Positions 37,546-50,541 of a stretch of 64,000 nucleotides of DNA are shown here, one piece after another. The notes under the pieces are model-generated. The model was not told the DNA's origin. It saw nothing but the letters and a program-made list of their open reading frames with translations, and ran no database searches. Made by a program: the position numbers and the translations under genes. The stretch lies in the NCBI RefSeq assembly GCF_003473485.1, contig NC_053045.1, forward strand, positions 64,357,994 through 64,421,993. Reading direction: 5' to 3'. Source of the DNA: Medicago truncatula (taxonomy: Eukaryota; Streptophyta; Magnoliopsida; Fabales; Fabaceae). Position 1 is the first letter of the stretch; each line of letters begins with the position of its first letter.

Positions 37546-37743
37546 GAGTTAAGATTCTCTCCATTTGTTAAAATAAATGAAATATGCGATTTGGAGAGAG
37601 ATAGACAAAACAAAATAGTGAATATTTTAATTAAATGGGTCCTACTATGATTAATTACTTTATATTTTTTCAAGGTATTTTATGTATTTATCTCTCCAAA
37701 CGGAGGAAATAGAGAGAATTGTAAATGAAGATGATCTTGACTT
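37546..37743. mobile_element. Mutator-type MITE, 198 bp
   Basis: It is flanked by the exact 9-bp duplication cgttaaagt at 37537-37545 and 37744-37752. The ends gagttaagattctctccatt and the mirrored aatagagagaattgtaaatg...cttgactt are imperfect inverted repeats. Confidence 0.65.
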
Positions 37744-37752
37744 CGTTAAAGT

Positions 37753-38522
37753 ATGATTTTACACAAAAATCAAATTTTTAATTACGACTAGCGACGGATT
37801 AATTTTGACTTTTTATTCCCCATAATTATGAATTTCTTTAACAATCCATAATTAAATTGTCTCTCATTTAAAAACTATAAAAAAATTTGGTGAAGGTTCT
37901 TGTGATGTTCTAACCATGCCTACAAAATTATGGAACGAAATTTGACCCATGAGTATATGTTTACCCGAAACGAAAATTGCAATTTTGCACGTTTTGGTTG
38001 AAAAATAAAAATAAATTGAAACATTTTCAAAAAGCTATGAAACTTCACATATCCATTTTATATATTTTTATACATTTATCAGCAAACAATTTGCTCAAAA
38101 TTTGATTTTTAGGTCGAGATTTTGTTGTTTTGTTTTATTGAGTTCTTTTAACTTTAAAAATTCATAATTAATCCGTTCCTAGTAAAAAAAAAATCTATTT
38201 TTTTTTGTGCAAAACTATATTTTAACTTCCTAAGATGAATGGAAAAAATTTAACCTTTGGGTCGCTTTTTTGGACTTCTCGTATATTATTTGGTCTCAAA
38301 TAATAAGAATATCAAATTACACGGTTATATTTTACAAGTCATTTTTTAGACTTCGTGTATATTACAAAGTTAATTTCAACAATTAACCGTAATTTATTTT
38401 AATCATTCCTTCATCTTCAAAAATACCCTATAGTCACCAACCCCAAAATCACCGAAGTGAAATCCGTCTATATACATGCATCATGAGTAATATGTGTCCA
38501 ATTTTTTTAAGGAATTAAATAT
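37753..38522. other. Intergenic, AT-rich
   Basis: No gene or bounded element is seen. Confidence 0.45.
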
Positions 38523-38531
38523 GTTTATTAT

Positions 38532-39173
38532 GGTGGATTCTAAGATGAGGGATCAATTAAGTCTCTCACCGATGTACCACTTTATTTAACCATTAGATTT
38601 AATAAGACCATAGGATCTAATTATTACTGATTACTCCTGAGTTCACACAATAAACCCCACAAGTGCCTATCATTTTGCCTTTAGATGTAAATAATATCCT
38701 TCGTTTTGTCTCAAATGAATGATTCATTCTTCTTGGCCATTGCCCATTGGTAACCATGCTCTGGTAGTGTATGGGTAGAAGATATCAATTTCACGTGATA
38801 AACAACAGTTCATATAGGACTAATATACTCAAAAACTACAATGGAATTCTTTTCTGTTGATGCTAATTCCTATAAATATTCTTTTGAAATTAATTTCCTA
38901 ATTGAATTCCTCGACGGTTATTGTCAAAATCCCTTTTCATTCCTCAAATATTTTTTCTAAAATTTCCTTGAACTTGTTTTAATTTTACTTTCCATTAAGT
39001 GTGCGGCGGTGAAATCTGCCAGGCGAGAGAGAATTGGTTGCAGAAAGGAGTTATTAAATTTAAATCCAGTGTGGTCATGTATAATGAAACAATATGATTT
39101 TATTAAATCCAACGGTTAAATAAAGTGGTACACCGGTGAAGGACTTCATTGAGCCCTCACTCTAGAATCCACC
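38532..39173. mobile_element. Mutator-type element, 642 bp, with long inverted repeats
   Basis: The 9-bp duplication gtttattat is exact at 38523-38531 and 39174-39182. Terminal inverted repeats of about 80 bp start ggtggattcta and share gtaccactttatttaacc. It has no coding capacity. Confidence 0.8.
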
Positions 39174-39559
39174 GTTTATTATAGGTTCCTTCAAAAAAAA
39201 ATGTTTATTATAGGTGGGAACATATTTTTATTTTTAAAAAAGTAATGAAAACCACTTTAATGGCATGATTTTGAATTTAACATTTAAATTGGAAGAAGAA
39301 AAGAAAAGAAAAAAAAACTGATCTTTATAGATTAACCGTACGGTCCTTTTGTTTGTAACAAAACACACAAATTTCTCAGCATTGTTTCGTTGCTTTGAAA
39401 TGATTCAATATGTGTTTATAATTATCAGATAATTCTGTAATGTAACTGAAAAATCGAAAAAAAATATGATCACGCCAAACTCTATTATTTATAATGAGGT
39501 TGTTGTATGGTATACATTACTTTGCCCTAGTTTTTTGTTTTCTGCAGACTCAAAGCAGA

Positions 39560-42500
39560 ATGTCTTCCAAAAACCATTCCATTTTCCTCTTATCCCTGTT
39601 CATTCTTTCTACAGCTTTTTTTCAATCATCAGCAGTGAAAAAGGTAAAACTCTTGTCACTATTTTCTTTCTTTTTTGCTCTGTGCAGTGCAGTGATATCA
39701 TGTTTAATCTAACTTTTTTTTGTTTAATAAAAGTCTTACATAGTATATTTGGGATCACACGAGCATGGTGAAGGAGTTACTGAAGCCGATTTCGACCAAG
39801 TTACCAAAACTCATCATGAATTCCTTCAATCCTACGTGGGAAGGTACGCTACAAATAATAGAAAAAGAAAATAGAATTGCTTGCACTTTTTGTTGGTTCA
39901 AATTTGTTTAAGTAGAAAAAAGTATATGAATCAGAATTATGAGAACAAAACCCTAAAAAGTTACACACAAACACTTCCTGCTTCTGTATTTTGTTCCTTT
40001 TTTATTTCTCGATTTTGAATTTAAACCAAGAGAGAATTATGTATTTTGTTCCTATTTTATTTTTCGCAAAAGGGAACGGTTTTTCTGAGTTTATGTTATT
40101 AATTTTCTATCCCTTGTAAACCATATTTTCTAACACGTGAGGGTCACGCTTTAATCAGTTTCCCTTGCTTTAACTAAGAGCATCCACAATGATAGTCCCT
40201 TTATAGGGACTCGAACTCCACGTTACACATCAATTATCTATATTTTAATAAAAGTACCTGTTAAAGACTCAATCACTCCAATGGAAGTACATTAATAAGG
40301 ACTCCAATGAAAAGTATTTAAATAGACACCACTAACTTACATCATTAAACAAAACTAATTTATTTATTAAATTATAAATTATCTCATAATATTTAATTAT
40401 AATCCTTAAAAAAAATTAAATTATAAAATATTTATTTATTCGTATGAACTTAAATTTCTGGCACATATGCTAATAATTTGAAAATGGAAAAATTAACATT
40501 ACAAATTTTACATTCATTCGTTAAATAATAATAATTTGTATGAATTACATTTTATTTAAAATGATGATAAATAGATAAAATAATATTGACAACAACTATT
40601 AATTTTGGTGACTCCTTAAAATATCACTCCTTTTTACAAGTGGGGCCAAGTAGTACATATTTTATTACTTTTTTAAACGTGGGACCCGTTAGTTACTCAG
40701 GAGAGAGAAATAGTCCTTATATAGTTGTCCGTTCCAAGACTCATTTTTGTTCCTCCAATGGAGGGTCCTTAACGGGGAGTGGTTCTTGTTAAGTAAGTAC
40801 CCTCATTGGAGATGCTTTAATAGGTACAACTACGCTTTAACGATTAACTTGGACAATATTAGGCACACATACACATAAAAGTAGAAAGAAAAAAAAATTT
40901 GAGAGGAAAAGTAGAAAAAATTAAAATTAAGAAAAATTAAATAAAATATATTTTTAAGATGATTAATAGCTTGTTTGGAACTACCGTAAACTTTGTATTT
41001 TCCCATTTTGAGACAATTTTTGCAGTGAAAAATAGAAGCTACACAATGTGGCTTCTGATTTATCGTATGTCTACATTGTGGTCATCATATAAACAAACAT
41101 AGGCTAAATGATTATATGTGCATGTGTTCAAATAATTTTGATTTTACTTCATGAATCAAGTATTGACTTAAAAATAAAATAAGTATTACAAACTATTTTT
41201 TTAAGAAAAAAAATATTTGAAAGAGAAAAAAAGAGAAGTTGGTACAAACATATTCGAGCTTTAGGTGGTGTTTATTTGAAGTAAATTAGATTTACTTCTA
41301 GGAATAATATTTTTGAGAATATAAGAAGACTTTTTATGTTTGTTAGTAAAAATTTATTAAATGGCATTTATGGGAATAGAAGACTTCTCCCAAAGAAAAT
41401 GATGGGATAAAATTTCAACGGAACATCTTTTTTTAAAAATACCTAAAATAAAATGTTCATCCTTAAATTTTAAAGAAAGTTATTCCTATGAATAAAAATA
41501 TAGGAAACTTGAAAGTTAATCCTTGCATTGTAAATTGTAATGCAGTCATGAGAAAGCAAAAGAAGCAATGATATATTCATACACAAAGAATATCAATGGC
41601 TTTGCTGCTTTCCTGGAAGAGAAAGAAGCTGCTGACATTGCAGGTAACCTTCAAAATAACTGATGATATGAATGGAAGAATATCAATGTGTTGTTTTTCC
41701 TTTCAATTATGCGTTTGATATTGCAGAGCATCCAAACGTTGTGTCAGTGTTGTTGAACCGAGGAAGAAAGTTACACACTACACACTCATGGGAATTTATG
41801 TCACTGGAACACAATGGTGTGGCTCCTTCTCATTCCCTCCTTACAAAAGCTAGATACGGTGAAGATGTTATTATTGGGAACCTTGACACTGGTAAAATTT
41901 TATCATTTTTTTTCTTCTTCTTCTTGTATCTACCATTGTTAACTTTTAACTATATTATTATGACTTTGTTATTTTGCACACATATACTACGTCAAATTTC
42001 ATAAAATAAAATAGATAATTAATATTGTTCAAATTACGTGTTTATTAACTTATAATTTTCAAGTGTTATTACTTTGTTTCTTGTTATTGGTGATGGAGTT
42101 TTGTATTTAAACTTTGTTGATCTTCCTTGACACATACTTTGTGTTAAGAGGCGCATCTTTTGTTGTTTAATATAAGTTTCATTTTAGTGTGTTTAAAAAA
42201 AAAACACATATATTCATTAGTCACAATATAAACATGAAAATCATGGGTTATAATTAGTTCAAAAGCCTTCTTAATTTTTTTCTTAATTAATAGATAACAT
42301 TGTGACTAATCAAATATTTATTTGAACATTGTTAACCATATAGTATTTTATTGTGCAATTTTATGTCAAAGTTTGTGAATCATAATCCAATTTCTGGCCA
42401 TACATGTTTTTCAAATAGGAATTCATTGCACAATAATTTATTTTGTGCAACAAAACATGTATGATTGTTTTCATCGGAGTTTAATTAAATTTGTGATCCA

Positions 42501-45283
42501 TGTAATGTAGGTGTATGGCCAGAATCTCCGAGCTTTAGAGATGAAGGGATAGGGCCCATTCCCTCAAGGTGGAAAGGAACTTGTCAGAGTGATCACACAG
42601 GCTTCCGTTGCAACAGGTCCACTCTTTTAATTGTTTATAAAGTGTAAAAAATATGATGAAAGTATTTATTTTATTTAAAAGAAATAAATTAATTGATGAT
42701 AATTAAGTATGCTATGTGTTCTGATCAGTTAGTTACACATTCTTTACTATCGCTAATTATAGTATTGCTTGTGTTTACTATATGTCTCTAAGATTAAAGC
42801 AAATTAATAGATATATCACCAGTGATTCTGATTTGTATCTTAAAAAAATCATTTTAAAATGTGCCATCAAATGTTTTGGTTAAACCTTTTAATGTATATT
42901 TCATGCAGGAAGCTTATAGGAGCAAGATACTTCAATAAAGGTTATGCTGCCTATGCTGCAGGGTCAATGGTACTACAGAACGGCACACTTGATACTGCAC
43001 GAGACAATGAAGGTCATGGATCTCACACACTATCAACAATAGGAGGAAACTTTGTTTCTGGAGTTAATGTTTTTGGCTTAGGAAATGGAACTGCGAAAGG
43101 TGGTTCTCCCAAAGCAAGAGTTGCTGCTTACAAAGTCTGTTGGCCAGCAATTGATCACAACGGATGTTTTGATGCTGATATAATGGCAGCCTTTGATATG
43201 GCTATTCATGATGGAGTTGATGTTCTTTCCCTTTCTCTTGGTGGTGATGCTTCTGATTACTTTGATGATGGCCTTTCAATCGCTGCATTTCACGCAGTTA
43301 AGGAAGGCATCACTGTGTTGTGTTCAGCTGGAAATTCAGGACCAACACCTGGAACTGTTTCAAATGTTGCACCTTGGATATTAACTGTTGCTGCAAGTAC
43401 CATAGATAGAGATTTTGATGCTAGTGTTCAACTCCATAATGGACAACACTTTAGGGTATTATCCAATTTTTCTTCTTCTTTTGACATACCATTAATTAAC
43501 CAAGTCGTCAAGTTTTCCATTTTCTTCTCTAATATTTCCATTACTGATTGATTATCAGGGAGATAGCCTTTCTATAGCTTTGCCAGAAAACAAGCTTTAT
43601 CCCCTCATTACTGCTGCTGAGGCAAGATTGGCTGAAGCACCAGTTGAAAACGCGTAAGTATATACTGGTTGTATTTACGGTCTAGTTTGTTGTTTAACTT
43701 ATTTTTGGAATGGTGAATGTAAATATAATTAGTTGTTAGTAATGTCAATGGAGGATTCAAACTGACATCACCTTATCTCTCAAATTTTCCATTGTGTAGT
43801 ACTCTATGTATGAATGGAACAATTGACCCCGAGAAAGCAAGGGGCCGAATATTGGTTTGTCTTAGAGGAATCAGTGCAAGAGTGGAAAAGAGTTTTGTTG
43901 CTTTGGAGGCTGAAGCAGTTGGAATGATTCTTTGTAATGATCAGTCTAATGGCAATGAGCTTATTGCTGATCCTCATTTCCTACCTGCAACACAGATTAC
44001 TTATGCAGATGGCGTTGCTCTCTTTGCCTACATCAATTCAACCAAGTAACTTTTGTTGCTCTCTCCTTTTCTCATCCCTTCATTTGTATAGTTGGTCTTC
44101 ATAGATAATTCAATTATTTCAACATTGTTCTCTTAACACCTTACCTTTAATCAATGTCGTTATTATCACATAACAGGAATCCACTAGGATATATTCATCC
44201 ACCCACAACAAAGTTGAACATAAAACCTGCTCCAAGCATGGCGGCTTTCTCCTCTAGAGGGCCTAACCCAATCACACCAGAGATCCTCAAGGTTTGCCTA
44301 TTCTTTCATTATTAATTTCAAACATTGCGTCATAAATCATACTACATATTTTGTTTCCTAACTTAGTATTTTCCAAATTACACGAGTTGGTCGTAGTTTC
44401 ATTTTCTTTCTTTCACCTCACCTTTTTCTTTTTGATTCTTTAGCCGGATGTAACCGCACCCGGTGTGAACATTATTGCTGCGTACTCAGGAGCGATTAGT
44501 CCCACAGAATTGGACTTTGATAAACGTAGGGTTCCTTTCATTACCATGTCTGGAACATCCATGTCATGTCCTCATGTGGCTGGAGTTGTTGGCCTTCTTA
44601 AGACTCTCCACCCCAACTGGAGTCCATCCGCTATTAAATCTGCAATCATGACAACTGGTAAGTTACCTAACACCGTTAGGTTACTCATGGAATTATGATA
44701 TGATTCATTGAGAATTACTCTATCTGATAATATGATGTGTTTTCTTTCAGCTAGGACAAGGGACAACACTCACAAACCTATCCTCGATGATACTAATGTC
44801 AAGGCAACACCATTTGCTTACGGTTCTGGTCACATTAGACCAAATCGTGCCATGGATCCTGGCTTGGTCTATGAGTTAAACATCAATGATTACCTAAACT
44901 TTCTTTGTTTCCTTGGTTATAACCAAGCACAAATTACTATGTTCTCTGGTACTCCTTATCATTGTGAAGATATAAATATCTTGGATTTCAACTATCCTAC
45001 AATAACAATACCTAAACTCTATGGGTCAGTTACTTTGAGTAGGAAGCTGAAAAATGTTGGACCACCAGGCACATACACTGCAAGCCTCCGTGTACCCGTT
45101 GGACTTTCCATATCAGTGCAGCCTAAGAAGTTGAAATTTGACAAAATTGGTGAAGAGAAGAGTTTTAGTTTGACAATTGAAGTTACTAGATCAGGTATGG
45201 CTACTGTATTTGGAGGCCTAACTTGGTCAGATGGCACACACTATGTTAGGAGTCCAATTGCAGTTGGAGGAGTTAAAGGTTAG
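39560..45283 (+). CDS. Subtilisin-like serine protease (SBT5/AIR3 type)
   Basis: This is a secreted plant subtilase acting in the apoplast, related to AIR3/SBT5.3. Eleven exons with GT-AG borders are 39560-39643, 39734-39843, 41546-41643, 41727-41891, 42511-42616, 42909-43455, 43559-43653, 43800-44045, 44177-44291, 44444-44657 and 44751-45283, giving 2313 nt and 770 residues, the usual length. [20 protein letters not shown] is the signal peptide. The I9 propeptide runs [14 protein letters not shown] to about residue 110. The catalytic triad is Asp in GNLDTGVWPES (about 151), His in DNEGHGSHT (about 224) and Ser in [12 protein letters not shown] (about 561), with the oxyanion Asn in [11 protein letters not shown] domain lies between His and Ser ([24 protein letters not shown]), and an Fn3-like C-terminus includes [14 protein letters not shown]. 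All frames are open. An ATG 22 codons upstream (39494) is in frame but would bury the signal peptide. Confidence 0.93.
40178..40817. mobile_element. PIF/Harbinger-type MITE in subtilase intron 2, 640 bp
   Basis: The left end gagcatccacaatg and right end cattggagatgctt are inverted repeats, with TAA at 40175-40177 and 40818-40820. Inner words atagtcccttta(tagggact) and ggagggtccttaa are partly mirrored. It accounts for much of the 1.7-kb intron. Confidence 0.7.
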
Positions 45284-45783
45284 GTTAGATTTTATTTTAT
45301 TTTTAGGGAAGTTAGATTGGAATTTTATTATTAGATTTAGGTTTGCATCAATTAGTATTGATTTTTTATTGTTGGAGGATTGGAAGAAAAAAAAGTAAAC
45401 TCATAGCTTGAAATTATTGATTTTATTTATTACTAGTCATTTTCTCTGAGTTGAAATTATTGAAAAAAAAGTAAATTGCAATTTTTTTAATTTCGGAGAC
45501 AACAAAATACGTGCTTGCAATTTTTTCTATTTAAGGTTTTGTATACAAGGGCTTAAAAGATCATTAAATATACTCTTAATCAAGTTTTAAAAAGTTTTAG
45601 TATAAATTTAGTTTTAATTTGAGGGGTTAATTTCACCGTCCATGTGCAGAACTATAGCCCACCAAAATTGTGGAGAAAATCGAATCTGCAAAAGAAAGTA
45701 CCAAAACAACATAAGTGGGTTTCAGCTAAAGCTTTTACCAAATTGATGTTCCAGCTTCACTTAAGTGAATATGCAATGATGGA
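45284..45783. other. Subtilase 3' flank
   Basis: No further gene is seen. The first part is the likely 3' untranslated region and the rest is AT-rich with a repeated gaaattattga word at 45411-45422 and 45454-45465. Confidence 0.45.
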
Positions 45784-45792
45784 GTTGGAAAT

Positions 45793-47207
45793 GGCTTAAT
45801 AGATCTATCGGTCCCTTAACTTATTTCTTTTATTCAATTTGGTCGCATAAGTCTCAACTTTCTCAAACATGTCCCTTAACTTATTTCTTTTATTCAATTT
45901 GGTCCAATTTTGATAATTTTAATCCCCTAAAAAAAGAGACCGTATAAGATTTTATAGTGTATCGCCAACACCTAATTTATTTACTTTCTTCTTCCTCTTT
46001 CCTCATCTTCATGCAACATTCAACAATTTTCATCATCCACATAAAAAAAAACCCATTTTTTTTTCTTCAAAAGCAATTTCTGGTTTAGAAAATTAAATAT
46101 ATGTCATACACATAATTCTTTAAATCCATAAGTTTTCAATAGATTATGAACATCAAATAAACCAGAAGTTCTCAATTCAAGATCACTGGAAGTTTTCTTA
46201 TGATGTCTAGGAACAGTTAGTTTTAACAATCAAAGTAACAAAACGAGCAACAAAAGCAGCGGACAATATTATCACCTCCCACTTACACATGATCTTCTTC
46301 TTTTTTTTTCTTCAGTGTTTATTCTTTCTTTCTTATAAACAAATTCCTAAAAATGAAACCCATGTTATCAATTTAATTAAGAAATCAAAACTCTGAATTT
46401 TCTTCACCTTCGTCTTCTTCATTCTTGGATCCCTTCAGATCGGAACCATTTTCTGTTGGGATTCCTTCAGTTTTTTTCGAGATTCATTCCAATTTGGATT
46501 TAGTTTTATTGCTTTGGTTTTTCTAGGTTTGAATCTAGGTGTCTGGGTTTGAGAAATCACGATTCTTTTGATGGGTGGGTTTCGGAAAATCATCCCAAAA
46601 GGTTGAGTTGTAAATCATATACCGTGATGTTGTGCATTTTGGAAATAAATGAAGTTGTTGAATTTTTTTGGGATTTGGCTGAGAATATGAAGAAAATAAA
46701 GGGTTTGGGTGTTTGAAGTGGAGAAGATGCAACTTCTGGAGTAGCCCCGCATAATTTCTCATATAAGTTGTTGGCCGTTGGCATTCACTCTACAAAACTA
46801 AAGGATAAATTGAGTTAGATGATGGTGGCGGTGTTTATTCTAGATTCAAGGGTTTTTGAGAGTAGAAGACATGAAGATTGGGGTTTTAAAAGCATAATTT
46901 GATGAAGATAATGTAAAAAAAATTGAGAGAAGGAAAAAAAAAATTATGAAGATGACAGAAGGATGAATGTAGATAAAGATGAAAGAAGAATAAGAAGAAA
47001 GTAAATAAATTAGGTGTTGGTGATACATTATAAAATCTGATAGACCTTCGTAATTCATTGGTCTGTTTTTTAGAGGATTAAAAGTATCAAAATTAGACCG
47101 AATTGAATAAAAGAAATAAGTTAAGGGGTGTGTTTGATAAAGTTAAGACTTATGAGATCAAATTGAATAAAAGAAATAAATTAAGGGACTGACAGATCAA
47201 TTAAGCC
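45793..47207. mobile_element. Mutator-like element with long terminal inverted repeats, 1.4 kb
   Basis: The flanks gttggaaat (45784-45792) and gttagaaat (47208-47216) are a 9-bp duplication with one mismatch. Inverted repeats start ggcttaat(a/t)gatct and extend for more than 200 bp, including cccttaacttatttctttta in both ends and caccaacacctaatttattt / aaataaattaggtgttggtg. The interior (46000-46950) has no transposase. Whether it holds captured host sequence cannot be told by eye. Confidence 0.8.
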
Positions 47208-47219
47208 GTTAGAAATCTA

Positions 47220-47500
47220 CTCCCTCCGTCCCAAATTGTATGTCGCTTTGGAAAAAAAATTTGTCCCAAATTATAAGTCGCTTTACAATACCAATGAAAT
47301 ATTAATGTTACTTTTCCTATTATATCCTTAACTATTAATTACTCTCTCTTCTTTCAATTATTTCATTTATCTTTTCCATACCATTTATTAAGGATAATTT
47401 TGTAAAACAACTCATAATTTCACTTCCCCACACAATATTAATTACATTTCTTAATACGTGTGAAATGGCCAAAACGTCATACAATTTGAGATGGAGGGAG
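47220..47500. mobile_element. Stowaway-type MITE, 281 bp
   Basis: The ends ctccctccgtcccaaattgt and acaatttgagatggagggag are inverted repeats of about 23 bp, with TA at 47218-47219 and 47501-47502. It lies four bases from the target duplication of the neighbouring Mutator-like element. Confidence 0.85.
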
Positions 47501-47828
47501 TATTAATTAGTATATGTTCGTTGTCTGTGATCCTGATTTTAAGGTTTAGGTCTCCTTGTCACATGCAACAAAACACTGCCAAATAACCCTAAAAAAAAAA
47601 CAGTGACAAATAAGTTGATGTAATTGTATAATTTAATTACCTCGCTTAAATCAAAGTAAGAACCGGCGTCCTCCTTGACATAATTCAATTTTAAAACTTT
47701 TAGAGCAATTGGTGCCGTCATTCATAAATTGGTTAGAGAGCATAAGATAATTTACACTGCATTTGATGAAAAATGGGAATCTTATTAGAATCAGGACAAT
47801 TTTTAAAGTAAGAAAGGAATATTTTTAT

Positions 47829-48389
47829 GGAGAAAATTTAGGTACAGTACCTTGTGTGTTGGTAGTATTGTTCCCTATCAGAAAATAACATGTGGCTTAT
47901 AAAAACAAACATAAAGTAAATTTTATTTGTAGTTTTCATGGTGGATGTGTTCTGGTTATCGTCAAGAACTTTATTTGCAATTTTAGTTAACTATTTTGCT
48001 ATATATCTCTAGAAAAAAGAACGAAGAAATTTTGTGAGAATTATGTGAATGAAGGTAACACTTTGCTGGATTTATACTTGCTGTTTGAAGGAATGAAGGT
48101 GGAAGTTCAACTTTGCTAGTTGTTTGTTGCCATTGACCCTGGATTCAAAAGATTTAATTTGGCTTTATCCTTCGAGCCACAGCTCTAAAAAGAAGGATGA
48201 TAAAGCTATCCAAGAAGAAGGACCATGTGTGAAAGGGGTAGGGAGAAATTGATACGGTAGCTATGAGCAATAAAAACAGCGAGACCGATTAATGAAGGTA
48301 GAAAAGTTAGTTTTTTAATTTTTAATAAAAAAAGACACGTGTAGTGTTATTATTGGGAGCACATAAGGTACTTTACCTAAGTTTTCTCC
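47829..48389. mobile_element. Mutator-type MITE, 561 bp
   Basis: The ends ggagaaaatttaggtacagt and actttacctaagttttctcc are inverted, with an exact 9-bp duplication tatttttat at 47820-47828 and 48390-48398. It has no coding capacity. Confidence 0.8.
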
Positions 48390-48548
48390 TATTTTTATTT
48401 ACCCTTATCTCTTGATTGGTTCTCCTCCCATTTTTCAAATACCTTCTACTCCCTTCGACCTGAATTATATGAACTTTTTTCTAATTTTACCCAAAAAAAC
48501 ATTAATGTTATTTTTTTATAATACCTTTAATTATTTTATTTTATTTTT

Positions 48549-49058
48549 TTGACAAAAATAAATGATATTCATTCATTCAAATTGATAGAGTACATCGATA
48601 CAATACATATCCAAAATCGCTAAAAACAAAAAGGATAAATCTGTGAACAAATTTACATTATCCATGTTAATAGCATAAAACGGCAATGTATCTATGCCTA
48701 CAAATATGATTATATTCAAGTCACCGGAATACTCATACTCATGTCTCCGGATCTGCAACGTTGACGACGCCAAAGTCATTGATCGGATCTGCGCTTGCTC
48801 AAAGTTAATCTTTCAACTTGAATCAAATAAATACCGTATTAAGACGGGAAATCAAAAACACACCGCACAACGACGGAAAATCAAAACAAACAAATTATTA
48901 GAAAAAATAAACAATCTCATAAAAAAGAACAATTTATTCTTTTTGAAGAAGTTAAATTAGATCATCCAAATTGGCATCGGAGGAAATCGAATCTAAGGCT
49001 TTAAAGAGGAGCACACTCCCATATCCCAAGTCAATACCACCAGACCAACCTAATTGGG
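48549..49058 (-). mobile_element. Non-LTR element with a SINE-like head
   Basis: On the minus strand the 3' half matches 11494-11699 and 62577-62792 (ttttatgctattaacatgga, tttgaatgaatgaatatc, then ttttgtcaaaaaaa). The 5' half matches the other half of the interrupted element near 6900-7000. The head near 49058-48965 has tctggtggtattgacttggg and agattcgatttcctc, which look like Pol III A and B boxes. This suggests a SINE whose 3' end was borrowed from a LINE. Confidence 0.65.
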
Positions 49059-49196
49059 TTAGAAGGAACAATTTATTATATTTCAGTATGTATGAATAAA
49101 CTTCAAACAACAATTAAAAAAACGGAATGACAAAATTTTGCTTACTTTTACATCGTATAAATTCTTCCCCAAAATGATGTTTCACATTTTTGTATG

Positions 49197-49281
49197 CACA
49201 GCTCAACCGATAGTTGTAAGGACAACATTATGCAAAGATCAGAGTTCAAACATCAGATTTTCCACTTCTCCATAATTAAAA
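49197..49281 (+). mobile_element. tRNA-derived SINE, diverged
   Basis: The words gctcaaccgatagttgtaag, acattatgcaaagatc and agttcaaacatc correspond to the A-box, spacer and B-box regions of the SINE at 17041. Confidence 0.5.
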
Positions 49282-49493
49282 TGTGTGAACCATATCAACT
49301 AGACTACTTGACAAAAAAAAAACGGTGTCCACGTGATATTATATTTTCTATACAGTTAGAGTCTATTATGGCTACTCGTTACAAGACGAAAAAAGATTAT
49401 TTGCCCATTAAAAGAATCTGGACAAGTATCGCAATGTTTTTGTGGTATGTTGTACAAGATTACTTCCTTATCATTTACTTTTATTGCAATATA

Positions 49494-49638
49494 CTCCCTC
49501 AATCCAAAATAACTAACCTAGTTGATTGTTTTACATATTCCAATGCATAATTTTGAACTTTAATATTTTTAATTATCTGTTAGTTATGTGAATAGTACAC
49601 ATAGTCAAACTAGTTCACTCATTTTGGGATCGAAAGAG
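49494..49638. mobile_element. Stowaway-type MITE, 145 bp
   Basis: The ends ctccctcaatccaaaat and attttgggatcgaaagag are inverted, with TA at 49492-49493 and 49639-49640. Confidence 0.7.
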
Positions 49639-49640
49639 TA

Positions 49641-50541
49641 TCCAAAATGAGTAATGATAAAGTGTACGACATTTGGTTCGTCTCAAGCGCATAAATATCA
49701 AATATTAGGCTATACTTTAATGATAAATGCTCTCTTATTTATTTTCTTTTGGCACAAATTTCCTCTCAATTTTAATTCGATCTAAAAGACCAATTTTACT
49801 TGAAGATAACACCATCTTTGATTGACATTAATCAGATATCCTTTAATATGCTAATGAGTTGCATCAAAATTAACATCTTATGAACTTTTATCAAATGTGT
49901 TAATTATCTCAACAACAACAAAATCAAACACGTTAATTTTTATGTATTCGTTAACATATCAAATGATATTTGATTGATGTCTAAATTTGTAGACATAATC
50001 TATATGTTAATAGTTTGCAATCCAATTGTTGATTTTCAAATACAATCTAACAATATCAATATTATACAAATTGAACTACGCCTTATATATACAATAATAC
50101 AAATAAAGAGGTTCTTTCCCTAAAAAATATAAAGAGCTTTTTTATTGGTTTTATGATGTAGTCTACATGCTCCAGGAAGGGGTATTTTAACTTCCAATTT
50201 TACCAAAAAAATAAGAACAAAACTATTTTTATAATAGAAGAAAAGAAAACATATTGTCTCCTATATAGTATAGTATGTCTATAAGCGCTGGTGCATTATC
50301 CCACGAAATGCTTTTCAAGCCATATAGCATTATTATTGATCCAAAATACGTGTTGTAGCAAAGATTTTGAAATATGCATCTCCTGGACATCAGACACAAT
50401 TTCTCATGCTCTCTGAATAATTTACCTTCCGAACTCCAAAACTACATAATTCAATGCACAAATTGAACAAAACTATTGTAAAAAGTGTGATCTTTGCAAA
50501 AATTCAATCGCCAGTAGGTGTCCCTCCAAGGCTAACAACAA
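49641..50541. other. Intergenic and 3' flank of the SRD2 gene
   Basis: No gene is seen. The part close to 50541 is presumably the 3' untranslated region of the SNAPc subunit gene. Confidence 0.45.

Noticed and set aside
46535-47058. Minus-strand frames of 64-75 codons in the Mutator-like element
   Set aside because: They overlap each other in different frames, are low complexity and show no family resemblance.
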